NCBI GenBank assembly: GCA_963678235.1
Contig: OY782766.1
Location: 2,232,001-2,296,000, forward strand
Length of the DNA stretch: 64,000 nucleotides
Direction: 5' to 3'
Source of the DNA: JABMQB01 sp963678235
GTDB taxonomy: Bacteria; Bacteroidota; Bacteroidia; Bacteroidales; Prolixibacteraceae
The position numbers and the translations under genes are program-made. Below, one piece after another: positions 18,098-27,551 of this stretch (positions within the stretch are counted from its first letter, which is position 1; each line of letters opens with the position of its first letter). Under the pieces are notes generated by a model that worked only from the letters and a program-made list of their open reading frames with translations, had not been told where the DNA came from and did not search any database.

Positions 18098-19225
18098 TTA
18101 GCTTATTTCTTTTTGGTAAATTCTGTACTTTTTATACACTTTGCCGCCGACCCTTTCCATTTCAGCCCTAACCTTAAAATTTTCTTCCAATTCGAGATGT
18201 GAGTCAATGGTCGTTTTTCCTGCTTCCCTTGCCGATGCCAGCAGTTTTATCCCCATCGCAACGTCCAATCCCCTTCCCTGATATTGCGGATGTACTGCTC
18301 CCAACAATAAATTCAATTGCTTCGATTTTTTACCAGCCATAAAAATAGGAATAAATCCGATAGGCAATAGTTTCCCCTTAGCTTTTCGGATTCCGTGGCT
18401 GATATCCGACATGCCAATTACAAAAGCCACAACCACGTTGAATTCATTCACAACCATTTTTATAAACCTTGGATTGATCAGGTACAAATACCTATTGGCA
18501 AAGTCTTTCATTTCTTCTTTTGTAAACGGAATAAAGCCGTAAATATCTTTAAACGTATCGTTAACCAACTGAAGAACAGGATAAATAAATGGTTTGACCT
18601 TTGTTCTGGAAGAGAACTCCAGCACTTTTAAGTTCTTATTGTTTTGAAGAAAACGCTCTTCCACTTTTTTGTAGATTGGCGGATTCTCATTTGGCACCTG
18701 AATTTGATATACTACCAGGTCTTTCTTTTTATGGAAGCCCATATTTTCTATCAAGTCAACCATATACGGAAGGCTGCAATTTGATGCAATTACAACCGGT
18801 TGTTCAAAACCTTCAATCAATAAGCCCTGAGGGTCTTTATCAGAAAAACCAATGGGGCCCACAATCCTATCCATTCCCATATTTTTGCCCCACTTTGCAA
18901 TAAAATTTACCAAAGCACTAAAAACTTCCTGATCGTTGAAGGTCTCCACAAATGCAAAGCGGACATGGTTCTCTCGGTGCAGCTTATTGTATTTATGGCT
19001 CACAATCCCCATGATCCGACCCACTGCTTTTGGCCCTTTAAACGCAAGTGCTAAAACAGTATCGCAATGTTCAAAATTCTTATTCTTTTTTGGATTAAAA
19101 AAAGTCCATTCGTCCATATAAATTGGAGGCACCCAATTCGTATGATTTTTATGGATTTTCGCGGGCAGGTAAATAAAAGTCTTTAGGGATTTTTTATCGC
19201 TGACTACCTTTATTTCTATTTGCAT
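18098..19225 (-). CDS. GNAT-superfamily acetyltransferase-like protein
   Basis: A 375-residue protein of a conserved cytosolic family. Landmarks are NWVPPIYMDEW near the N terminus, MDRIVGPIGFSDKDPQG in the middle and a C-terminal GNAT-like acetyl-CoA segment (LLGAVHPQYQGRGLDVAMG). Two GNAT-like halves are likely. The substrate is unknown. No partner gene is evident; it is separated from both neighbours by short gaps. Confidence 0.75.
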   Translation of the reverse strand: MQIEIKVVSDKKSLKTFIYLPAKIHKNHTNWVPPIYMDEWTFFNPKKNKNFEHCDTVLALAFKGPKAVGRIMGIVSHKYNKLHRENHVRFAFVETFNDQEVFSALVNFIAKWGKNMGMDRIVGPIGFSDKDPQGLLIEGFEQPVVIASNCSLPYMVDLIENMGFHKKKDLVVYQIQVPNENPPIYKKVEERFLQNNKNLKVLEFSSRTKVKPFIYPVLQLVNDTFKDIYGFIPFTKEEMKDFANRYLYLINPRFIKMVVNEFNVVVAFVIGMSDISHGIRKAKGKLLPIGFIPIFMAGKKSKQLNLLLGAVHPQYQGRGLDVAMGIKLLASAREAGKTTIDSHLELEENFKVRAEMERVGGKVYKKYRIYQKEIS

Positions 19226-19265
19226 ACTTAAGATGTAGGAAAAGCATGAAATTACGATATATTTA

Positions 19266-20561
19266 TTAAAAATCCTCTGCGAATATTAAATTTGATGAAC
19301 CATCGTATAAACGGGCATAATCGATGGCCCCACATCCCCCAAAATTATAATAAACGCCCTTAATTTTTCCATTGCTTTTTTCCACTTCGCCCTGGTAAAT
19401 AACAAGTCCGTTCAGGCTAACTTCAACCAAGCTATTTTTAACCGCTATTTTCACATTGTTCCACTGGTTCATATCGGCACCAAAAGCAGATAGGTCGTTG
19501 TTGCTCCCCATGATATACTTTTTCCCAAACTTAAGTGACAATTGGGAAACACATCCCGGATCACAAAAAGTGACGTAGTGCCTTCCCGACTCTGCAAAAA
19601 TTGAAATGGTACAAAACTGGCATGTTGTTGCCCCTTCGTCAAGGCTGTTTTTTATGGAAGTTTCAAAGGTAAAATTATCGCTATCGCCGTAGAAGTTCTC
19701 GTTCACATAATAAAATGAAGTATTGTGGTTATTTGATTCGAGCCCGATATTGTAATCTTTTACCTGTTCCGGGGAAATATAAATCTGTCCGTTATTGATG
19801 CAATTTTCTTTAACATATACCGGGATTATTTGATTCACCGGATTTGTAATAACCGACAACCAGCTTTTTGTGGTAATGTAAACCGGAATTTCCTTCACCA
19901 ACTGCTTATTGATAATAAGTTTTGCCAGATGGTATCCCGGATAATAGTATTGTGAGCTTGAATATTTTTCATGTTTATTGATCCGTGCACGCCTTCTTCG
20001 ATCCCACGATTGCTGAATGAATGCACTGTCAACATCAAATTTTGAAATATCGTAATCAAATATAACCGAATTGGGTACCCCTTCACTGACAGTCTTTCGA
20101 CTCGAAAAATGGGCTTCTGTATAACTTTGTCCGGGTTCGGTTTTAAACACCATCAGTAAAATTAAAATCACCACCACAACTGAAATAGGAATATAAACCA
20201 GTTTGGCAACACTTTTCTTCAAAAACAGGAATGTGCCCCTGACCTTTTTGGGAAATTGTTTGGCACCTGATTGCGTTGGTGATTCATTTGCCGATTTAAA
20301 ATCAAACCAGTCTTTATACCCTAAAAAACTTGCAAGGGCATTTAAAGTATTTTTTTGTGGCAGGTTTGCAAACTGTTGTTTCCAGATTCTTTTTAAAGTT
20401 GAAACACTTAAGTTAATACCTGTTTTATCTTCAATAAGAATATTCAGGTTTTCAAAATCGCGTTGTTGCCACTCTTCTGGTGTGGATATTCTCATCTTCA
20501 GCGAAATTTTTTCGACCAAAAGGGCTATCAATAATTTCTCTGTATCAAAAGTATTCGGCAT
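19266..20561 (-). CDS. Membrane-anchored helix-turn-helix protein with LamG-like sensor domain
   Basis: A 431-residue protein; the ATG at 20561 (MPNTFDTEK) is preferred to the longer frame. Residues 1-85 look like a DNA-binding helical domain (LNILIEDKTGINLSVSTLKRIWKQ). One transmembrane helix follows at about 115-140. The outside part ends in a concanavalin/LamG-like fold (FTFETSIKN ... KIAVKNSLVEVSLNGLVIY). The layout suggests a one-component regulator that senses a ligand outside the membrane. It is divergent from a secreted LamG-like protein at 20802, a candidate target. The function is inferred from architecture only. Confidence 0.65.
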   Translation of the reverse strand: MPNTFDTEKLLIALLVEKISLKMRISTPEEWQQRDFENLNILIEDKTGINLSVSTLKRIWKQQFANLPQKNTLNALASFLGYKDWFDFKSANESPTQSGAKQFPKKVRGTFLFLKKSVAKLVYIPISVVVVILILLMVFKTEPGQSYTEAHFSSRKTVSEGVPNSVIFDYDISKFDVDSAFIQQSWDRRRRARINKHEKYSSSQYYYPGYHLAKLIINKQLVKEIPVYITTKSWLSVITNPVNQIIPVYVKENCINNGQIYISPEQVKDYNIGLESNNHNTSFYYVNENFYGDSDNFTFETSIKNSLDEGATTCQFCTISIFAESGRHYVTFCDPGCVSQLSLKFGKKYIMGSNNDLSAFGADMNQWNNVKIAVKNSLVEVSLNGLVIYQGEVEKSNGKIKGVYYNFGGCGAIDYARLYDGSSNLIFAEDF

Positions 20562-20801
20562 GAACCTGATTTTTTTTTCAAAAATAATAAGAAGCAAGTA
20601 CAATTTACAACTTTTCAAACTTTGAATAGGTTTTGCTCATGCTTTGAATGCATTTTTTATCCTTAATCACAGTCCTTTGTATAAAAATATGCGGTGTATT
20701 AAGGTTAGCCTCGTTTGAATACCAATTATAAGACGGTTTCGCTTTGATAACTGAAATATGAAAATTTAATAAAATTATTCACCAGAAAATAAATTAAATC
20801 A

Positions 20802-21884
20802 ATGAAAATTATTTACGTAATAAGCTTACTAGTTGTAAGCACAATTTTATTGGCTCAGGAAAAAACAACCCTGAACCAAATTAACTGGGAACTAACAGGG
20901 AATGCTCAAAAAGAAAATTATAAGGGCAACGACTGTTTAAAGACTGATAAAGGATCGGCACTTGCTGAAGATATCGTATTTCATAACGGCATTATTGAAT
21001 TTGATATGTGCATTCAGGAAGGCAGAGGTTTTGCCGGTATCAGTTTCAGGGGCGATGGCAATGGTAATTCCGAAGAATTTTACATTCGTAAGCACCAAAG
21101 CGGAAATCCTGATGCCATGCAATATACCCCCGTTTACAATGGCAATGCCGGATGGCAACTTTATTATGGAGATGGGTTTGGTGCAGTAAAAACACATGTT
21201 TTTGATGAATGGTTCCATATAAAACTTGTTGTGTCGGGTAATCGCGGCGAGGTATTTATTGACGATATGGAAAAAGCAATCCTGCCAATTCATGTATTAA
21301 AAATGGGCGATTGCCAGGGACAGGTTGAGTTTTATGGACCTGCACGATTTGCAAATATCAGCATAAAAGAAATTGCTGCCCCGGAATTAAAATCAGAATT
21401 TAAAGAAGAAGAACAAGCCAGTGAAGGATCAATTTTAGAATATTCGATTTCAGAACCATTTAATGACCAGGCAGTCCTCAAAGCCAATGAAATTAACGAT
21501 TTGATTGCTAATTCAACGTTCAAAAAAGCCACAAGCGAGAAAGGCGGCTTATTAAATATCTCAAAATACACCAAGTTCTCGCGCGAAAACAATACAGTTC
21601 TGCTTCAAATAAAAATTGATTCAGAAAAAGATACTCTAAAGGAAATGAAGATTGCTTTTAGCGATATTGCTAAGGTTTATTTAAACGGGAAAGCCGTATG
21701 GATGGGCTCGGATGTATATCGTAGCAGGGATTATCGTTTTTTAGGAACTATTGGTTATTTCGACTCTGTTTTCCTTAATCTGAAAAAGGGAAAAAATACC
21801 GTTACCATTGCAGTAACCGAAAACTTTGGCGGCTGGGGTGTGAAAACCTTGTTCCCTGACCTTGATGGGATAACAGTTCTTTAA
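20802..21884 (+). CDS. Secreted LamG-like protein of unknown function
   Basis: A 360-residue protein with a Sec signal peptide (about residues 1-19). The first domain (about 25-190) is a jelly-roll resembling LamG/DUF1080 folds: IIEFDMCIQEGRGFAGISFRG, then FDEWFHIKLVVSGN and VFIDDME. The second part (about 215-360) is another beta-sandwich with AFSDIAKVYLNGKAVWMGSD. Such proteins bind or cleave sugars, but no catalytic residues are clear. It is divergent from the membrane-bound HTH/LamG protein and followed 32 nt later by a nitroreductase gene on the same strand. Confidence 0.7.
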   Translation: MKIIYVISLLVVSTILLAQEKTTLNQINWELTGNAQKENYKGNDCLKTDKGSALAEDIVFHNGIIEFDMCIQEGRGFAGISFRGDGNGNSEEFYIRKHQSGNPDAMQYTPVYNGNAGWQLYYGDGFGAVKTHVFDEWFHIKLVVSGNRGEVFIDDMEKAILPIHVLKMGDCQGQVEFYGPARFANISIKEIAAPELKSEFKEEEQASEGSILEYSISEPFNDQAVLKANEINDLIANSTFKKATSEKGGLLNISKYTKFSRENNTVLLQIKIDSEKDTLKEMKIAFSDIAKVYLNGKAVWMGSDVYRSRDYRFLGTIGYFDSVFLNLKKGKNTVTIAVTENFGGWGVKTLFPDLDGITVL

Positions 21885-21916
21885 GCCTTTAAATTCTATA
21901 AATCCATAATAAAACA

Positions 21917-22597
21917 ATGAACAGAAGAAACAGTATTAAAATTAGCGCAGGCGCACTTGCCGGACTAATACTTGCCGGTAAAGCAAGCACATCGACAGCA
22001 GCAACAAACGAAACCATTGACTCATTTTGGGATGTCGTTAAAAACCGACGCTCAGTTAGAAAATTCAAACCCGATTCGGTGCCTGATGAACACATTAACC
22101 AAATTTTAGATGCAGCCCGAATGGCCCCGACATCGGGAAACCAACAGCCATGGAAATTCCTGGTAATTAAAGAAAAGGAACAAATTGAAGCGCTGAAAAA
22201 AGAAAAACTCAAAGCCTATGAGGCATACTTTAAAGAAAAAAAGAACCTGAAAGGCAGTGAACTTACTGAAGAACTTGAAAAAGCGAAACAACGTTTGGAA
22301 AGTGGCTACCTTTCGGCACCGGTTTATATCGTTGTATTAACCGATAACCAAAGTAAATATCCAAGCTATAACCACTGGGATGGTCCATTGGCAGCCGGAT
22401 ATCTTATGCTGGCAGCCAGGGCCTTGGGTTATGGGACCGTATTTATTACCGATTCTTTTTCAGAAGAAGAAACCCAAAAGGCATTTAATATTCCTGAACG
22501 GTATTCGAGGGTAACATTTACCCCATTAGGTGTTCCTGAAGAATGGCCCACAAAAGAGAAAAAAGACTTAGACAATTTTATAATTACTAAATTTTAA
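21917..22597 (+). CDS. Exported nitroreductase-family protein
   Basis: A 226-residue FMN-dependent nitroreductase-fold protein. Family motifs are KNRRSVRKFKPDSVPDE, ARMAPTSGNQQPWKFLVI and AARALGYGTVFI. Unlike most relatives it begins with MNRRNSIKISAGALAGLIL, a twin-arginine-like signal, which suggests export with FMN bound. The electron donor outside the cytoplasm and the substrate are unknown. It lies 32 nt after the LamG-like gene and may share its transcript. It is one of three nitroreductase-type genes in the window. Confidence 0.85.
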   Translation: MNRRNSIKISAGALAGLILAGKASTSTAATNETIDSFWDVVKNRRSVRKFKPDSVPDEHINQILDAARMAPTSGNQQPWKFLVIKEKEQIEALKKEKLKAYEAYFKEKKNLKGSELTEELEKAKQRLESGYLSAPVYIVVLTDNQSKYPSYNHWDGPLAAGYLMLAARALGYGTVFITDSFSEEETQKAFNIPERYSRVTFTPLGVPEEWPTKEKKDLDNFIITKF

Positions 22598-22625
22598 CTT
22601 AACCACGATGCCTTGAAAGCACATT

Positions 22626-22819
22626 TTTAAAATTGAATGAAATTAAAAAATAATGAACAAAGCAGACATGAGTATTGAGTAATGAGCTGAGAGAAAAGCA
22701 AAATAATTCTCAATACTCAAATCTCTGTACTCCAATCAAAATTCAACAAAATAAAAGTTTATAGAAACTAAAGTAGCTGCAATAAATTGCAGGATTTTAA
22801 TCATTAATTAGAAAATAAA
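22626..22819 (+). repeat. Dispersed intergenic repeat, copy 2
   Basis: A second copy of the element at 8696-8878. It contains a perfect 10-bp inverted pair GAGTATTGAG (22670-22679)/CTCAATACTC (22709-22718) and CTGCAAT/ATTGCAG (22777-22792). It ends 4 bp before the ATG of the DsrE-like gene, so it forms that gene's leader. Confidence 0.85.
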
Positions 22820-22823
22820 AACC

Positions 22824-23270
22824 ATGAAAATTAAAACTATCATTTGCATTGCCATGATTTTGATGGCACCCATTTTTGTATCTGCACAAATGCAGGAAGG
22901 TATGTCTAAAGAAACAACAAGTACAGAATTGAAGAGTTCGGACAAATTAGTTGTTCTATGGACCAGCGCCGACAGGGAAGTCGCTCTTAAAATGGTATTT
23001 ATGTACACCTACAATTCGAAAAGGTTTAAGTGGTGGGATGACATTACTTTGGTGGTATGGGGCCCTTCCGCAAAGCTTCTTAGTGAGGATGTTGAATTAC
23101 AAGACTATGTAAAAAAAATTATGGATCAGGGAACGATCGTAAAAGCATGTAAAGGCTGTGCCGACCAATATGGAGTTTCGGAAAAACTTGAGGAATTGGG
23201 AATTACGGTGAAGTATATGTCGGAGCTTACGGATTACATCAAAGAAGGAAGGCATATATTGACCCTCTAG
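22824..23270 (+). CDS. Exported DsrE-like protein
   Basis: A 148-residue protein with a Sec signal peptide (about residues 1-22). The mature part has the DsrE/TusD-like alpha-beta pattern: LVVLWTSADREVALKMVFMYTYN, then ITLVVWGPSAKLL, and a cysteine-bearing loop KACKGCADQYGV. DsrE-like proteins handle sulfur or bind small ligands; exported versions are of unknown function. Its start lies directly behind the dispersed repeat. Confidence 0.75.
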   Translation: MKIKTIICIAMILMAPIFVSAQMQEGMSKETTSTELKSSDKLVVLWTSADREVALKMVFMYTYNSKRFKWWDDITLVVWGPSAKLLSEDVELQDYVKKIMDQGTIVKACKGCADQYGVSEKLEELGITVKYMSELTDYIKEGRHILTL

Positions 23271-23283
23271 GACAACTGGCTTA

Positions 23284-23682
23284 TTACTTCAAAATGGTGC
23301 CTTTTGCTCCCCACCAGTAAAAGGCATTCATTTTTAACCTTCCGGCCTCAACTTTCGGATCATCCCCCTCCAATTTCAGTGCTTCTTCCACGGTTTCCAC
23401 ATCAAAAATCAATAAGCCTTTATGGTCTTTTCCTCCTTCAAAAGGGCCTGCAACAATTAGTTTTCCTTGTTCTGCCAACATATTCAGGTGGGCTAAATGA
23501 CCTTCCTGCAATACTTTTTCGGTGCTTTCATCCATGGGAGTTGGACCTTGGTCTAAAAGCATAAAAACATATCGTTTCATAGTATAAGTGGTATCGCCCT
23601 CCACCACATCAAACTCCCTTTGAGCCGATGCTGAAAATATTACAGCACCAAAAATAATCAGGGTTAATATAAAATGCTTCAT
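23284..23682 (-). CDS. Exported YciI-family protein
   Basis: A 132-residue protein with a Sec signal (about residues 1-20) and a YciI domain: RYVFMLLDQGPTP, GHLAHLNMLAEQGKLIVAGPF and a C-terminal NAFYWWG. YciI proteins are small dimeric ferredoxin-like folds with a conserved His/Asp pair; their role is unknown. It starts 4 nt after the stop of the msrA fusion gene, so the two form an operon. Confidence 0.85.
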   Translation of the reverse strand: MKHFILTLIIFGAVIFSASAQREFDVVEGDTTYTMKRYVFMLLDQGPTPMDESTEKVLQEGHLAHLNMLAEQGKLIVAGPFEGGKDHKGLLIFDVETVEEALKLEGDDPKVEAGRLKMNAFYWWGAKGTILK

Positions 23683-23685
23683 GCC

Positions 23686-24579
23686 TTAATTTTTTAATTT
23701 GTCTTTGAATATTTTTTCAAATTTAGCCACTTTGGGCGCAACCACAAACTGGCAATAGGGCTGATTTTTATTTCTTGCAAAATAATTCTGATGGTAATCT
23801 TCAGCCACATAAAAATCTACAAATTTGGTCACTTCCGTTACAATAGGACTATCGAATACTTTTTCTTTGTTCAGTTCCGCAATTATTTCTTCAGCAAGCA
23901 CTTTTTGCTGATCGGTATGGTAAAAAATTACCGATCGGTACTGGGTACCAATATCAGCACCCTGACGGTTTAGGGTTGTTGGATCGTGGGTTGCAAAAAA
24001 CACCTCCAAAATTTCTTTAAAACTTACCAACGAAGTATCGTAAGTTACCTGAACAACTTCGGCATGCCCGGTACTTCCGGTAACAACCTGGTTGTATGAA
24101 GGAGATTTTACATGACCTCCACTATAGCCGGGCTTCACCTCCACTACCCCATTTAAACCTAAATATACTGCTTCGGTGCACCAAAAACATCCGCCACCCA
24201 AAGTCACTTTTTCAATAGTATTTGCCATGGATTTATTTGAATTAGAAAGAAAACCTATCAGAACCAATAAAGTCACTATTTTCGTTCGTTTTTTAAACTG
24301 AAACCTGCGCCACATCTTTTTCTCCATATTCCAGAAGAAATTAAACTGCCCAAACAAGGTTCCAATAACAATCAATAATAGCTGATATGCCGGAAAAACC
24401 GTAAGAATGTACATGGGAATTTTAATCCAAAGTGCAGTCTCCGAATTAATATTCAAAAGCTGAAAGATTATCCCTTTTACATAAATAGCCGCCGAACCAG
24501 TTACCGAAAACACAATAAAAATCAGGATCAACTGAAAGTTGGTTTCAATTTGCCAGCGCTTTTTTAGCTTTTCAAACAT
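23686..24579 (-). CDS. msrA: DUF6787-MsrA fusion, methionine sulfoxide reductase A
   Basis: A 297-residue protein made of two parts. Residues 1-100 form a two-helix membrane domain resembling DUF6787 (ending FFWNMEKKMWRRF). A further hydrophobic segment (about 103-115) leads to a full MsrA domain: GGGCFWCTEAVY (active-site Cys near 132), PGYSGGHVKSPSYNQVV, STGHAEVV and the YCQF segment. MsrA repairs methionine-S-sulfoxide in proteins. The fusion would tether the enzyme to the inner membrane, probably facing the periplasm. The usual arrangement is two separate genes. It is followed at once by the exported YciI gene. Confidence 0.88.
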   Translation of the reverse strand: MFEKLKKRWQIETNFQLILIFIVFSVTGSAAIYVKGIIFQLLNINSETALWIKIPMYILTVFPAYQLLLIVIGTLFGQFNFFWNMEKKMWRRFQFKKRTKIVTLLVLIGFLSNSNKSMANTIEKVTLGGGCFWCTEAVYLGLNGVVEVKPGYSGGHVKSPSYNQVVTGSTGHAEVVQVTYDTSLVSFKEILEVFFATHDPTTLNRQGADIGTQYRSVIFYHTDQQKVLAEEIIAELNKEKVFDSPIVTEVTKFVDFYVAEDYHQNYFARNKNQPYCQFVVAPKVAKFEKIFKDKLKN

Positions 24580-24639
24580 GCTTCAATGATTTGTTTCTTG
24601 ATGTAACAAATGTTTGCAGTTGATGTTTGAAAAATAAGC

Positions 24640-25221
24640 TTAAAAAATATTAAATTGATGTGTTTGAAAAATGATATATCCATAAATGGCAAAGCGAAGT
24701 ACCCTGAAAAGGGCAAACTTCAAGAACCTGGTAGATGGATAACCTGCAGCACCAATAATTAAACAAACTGCCGACCAGGGGATTGGTGTTAATGCTGCCA
24801 CAATTATCAGGAACAAGCCATATTTTTTAAATTGTGGCCAACTGTTTTTCAAAAACTTCTTTTTTATTTTTCGGAAGGTGTCTTTTTTATAAAAGAGAGA
24901 GCCGATTAAAAAAGTAACATACCCCAATGCATACGAAGCTCCGGCAAAAAATAGCAGATTAAACAGGTAATGCAAGCTTGAGCCTTTATTGATTGCCCAA
25001 AGCATAAACATTTCGGGTGGAATTATGCCAAAGAAAAACTCGGATGCCAGATAAATACCGTAAATTAGCAAAGGACGCGAGTAGAATTCATCTATCCACG
25101 ACTGAGGATTGCGCTCAATAATTTCATGAATTACAAAATAAACTACCAACAAGGCCACCAGCCAGGCTGTTCCCCGAAGGCCATTCATCAGTAAAAACCG
25201 TATTTTTGAATTCATCTTCAT
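24640..25221 (-). CDS. Multi-spanning membrane protein, VTT/SNARE-associated-like
   Basis: A 193-residue protein with about five hydrophobic segments. GIIPPEMFMLWA and the C-terminal half ALTPIPWSAVCLIIGAAGYP resemble the re-entrant helix and glycine-rich motif of VTT (DedA-like) proteins. The exact family is not certain. Relatives affect lipid movement or membrane homeostasis. It lies about 60 bp upstream of msrA on the same strand. Confidence 0.65.
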   Translation of the reverse strand: MKMNSKIRFLLMNGLRGTAWLVALLVVYFVIHEIIERNPQSWIDEFYSRPLLIYGIYLASEFFFGIIPPEMFMLWAINKGSSLHYLFNLLFFAGASYALGYVTFLIGSLFYKKDTFRKIKKKFLKNSWPQFKKYGLFLIIVAALTPIPWSAVCLIIGAAGYPSTRFLKFALFRVLRFAIYGYIIFQTHQFNIF

Positions 25222-25385
25222 AATTCCATAGGTAGGTCATCTGTTGGTAATAGTTACAAATTGAACGATAAATTGTTCTCCGAAAAAATATTCCGTGGAA
25301 ATTAGCAGAACTCTAAACATAGATTAGTAATCCTTTACGTAAAATTTTTAAAGAGGAAATATCATTTCAAAAAAATACGATGTCC

Positions 25386-27542
25386 TCAATAATCAAGAAT
25401 AATCTCTTTTTCACTGCCTTCAACTTTGTATTCAAATTCCTTATACCCAATTTGTCCGTCCATAGCTATTGCTTCAACCACAACCATCATTTCTCCAACG
25501 TTATCGGCATTATAAAAAGATGCTGAAGCATACCCTAAACTATCTGTTAACAATTCCGGATTCCAATATACAAGTGCCCTCAAATCAGGTTTATAACTTG
25601 CTTTCGACAAATCAGTCTCATATTTTGGACAATAAAACTCCCGTGGAGCAGAAAACACAGGTACAGAAGCTTGCTTAATCCCAATTGGTTCTATTACACC
25701 ATAGATACCTTTTCCACTATATGTATATATCGCAATTACATTTCCAACGGTTGGGGCAGTAATTACATCTTCAAATGGGTATGCATCCATATACAAATCG
25801 ATAAAATTATCTGCATATTCAATGATTTCAAAACTTCGAACAGTACTTGTTGGTATATTTGGCACAAATTCATATTCATAAGATTTTACCGGAATTCCAT
25901 CAATGACTAATAAAGTGGGTTCTGAATTTAACACTCTTGCCACCAAATAATCCGCAGAATCAGGTGTAATCTCAACTTTATTGCCATAATTAAAAAGCAA
26001 AACGCTGTACAATCCATACGACCATTTTTGTTCTTTTTCCAATATTTCTTTTCCTTCTATCACTTCTGAAGGTTTTCCAAATTTCTCCATTACTTTTTTA
26101 CGATTAGGGGTAAGTTCATATGCATTAACCGTTACTTCTTCAATTTGAATATTTCCTGCCTGAAGGGGAAATGCGTCATCAATTTTTTTTCTTTCCTTTT
26201 CTTTTTCCACATACTTAATTATGGGCTCCTCCACATCGTCAATAGTTCTCGCTTGACTAAAAAATACAGGTAAAGACTTGTTTTTATTCAAAAAAATATT
26301 GAAGTTTTTGTTTTTCCCATGCTTTTTTGAGGTCTGTAACAAAATGTTCATTCTTTGACCATATTCATCATCCAAATTAAATTTGAATCGCCCCAAACTA
26401 TCTGTTAATTGAGAACTAACAATTTTATTTTCGCCAAAGGTCATCATTGTCAGATTTACTTTTTTTCGTTTTTCTTTTGCAAACAAACTACTTACATAGC
26501 CAGACACTGATAATTTCCGCTCAGGTAGATAATTAATTTTATTAATACTTTTTGAATAATTGTATTTCCGCCAACCCTGGGTTAGCATCAGTGCATCCAG
26601 ATCATTGCATTTTATGCTATCCGAACTGAAATAATATCCTGGATTCTCTATTTCGCCTTTTAGGTCAGAATCCAATAAAAAATAAGAAAGAATATTTTGA
26701 CGTGTATTTTGTATTTCCCCCTTCTGCTTTTTATTGATAACTAACAGCGATAGATTTGCATGGACAGCATTCCCTTTTGAATCCGTTGTTTTAAAAGCTA
26801 ACGAAGATAATTCCCTTTTTTCAAAGGTGCTTTTATTACTCGAGATGTCTATATTTATTAGGTCTTTCCTCCAATCATTGAAAAAAAGCCTCTCTGCTAA
26901 AGGGCGTTCTAGCTCATCCATCATTTTGAACGAAACTATTCCTGCTGGAATTTTATCTTCCCCTAATTTTAAGGTAAACGCATTGTTTTTTAAACCTACT
27001 TTTAAATTGTAGTAATTTATTCCTCTACTGCTGATTCTGAGATATATACTATCATTATCCAGATAATTAGAATAAGCAGAGCAAAGAATTTCACCATCCC
27101 TTTTTCTTACATTCAGCAAATTTCCTATAGTAGCAACTTTCGGAAGAGCATACAAAAGTATTTGCTTTTCATCAGGTGATCCATTTAATCGGGCAAAATA
27201 GCCTTTCAGACTATCAGCCCTGGGCAAAACAAAGGATCCCATTCCAAGCAAATTACTATTAAAGGAAGCAACAACCGAGTCCTGTTCATCAACAATTTCT
27301 CCATGAACAATTTGACCTTTCCCTTTACTATTTATTGCTTTAAATCCGACTTTGCTTTGTAATCCTTGAACCAATTCCCCACTTTCCGGGAAAAACTGTA
27401 GATCAATGTCATTCTCATTCAGGTTTATCGTTTTTGAAAATTTTTGCTTATTGGTAGTCTGCATTTGCACAGTAGCAAATAGGACATCTTTTGGCAAAGG
27501 ATAATCCAGGTTATATGTTTTGTCCTCCTGTTTCTTAATTAA
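25386..27542 (-). pseudogene. C-terminal two-thirds of an IS-disrupted surface protein
   Basis: The frame continues from the IS boundary at 27542 to a stop at 25386 (about 716 codons) with no credible start of its own; the first start-like codon in it is a TTG at 27497. Landmarks are FFPESGELVQGL (macroglobulin MG-like), a carboxypeptidase-like regulatory segment (LTMMTFGENKI, DSLGRFKFNLDD), a TonB-plug-like region (LLVIDGIPVKSYEYEF) and a C-terminal MG-like part (VYWNPELLTDSLGYASASFYN). This resembles large Bacteroidota alpha-2-macroglobulin-like or TonB-plug-like periplasmic proteins of about 900 residues. Without the IS and one copy of the 8-bp duplication, the frame joins the fragment at 28550-29295 exactly (965 codons). 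Confidence 0.88.
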
Positions 27543-27551
27543 CTCAAGTTG

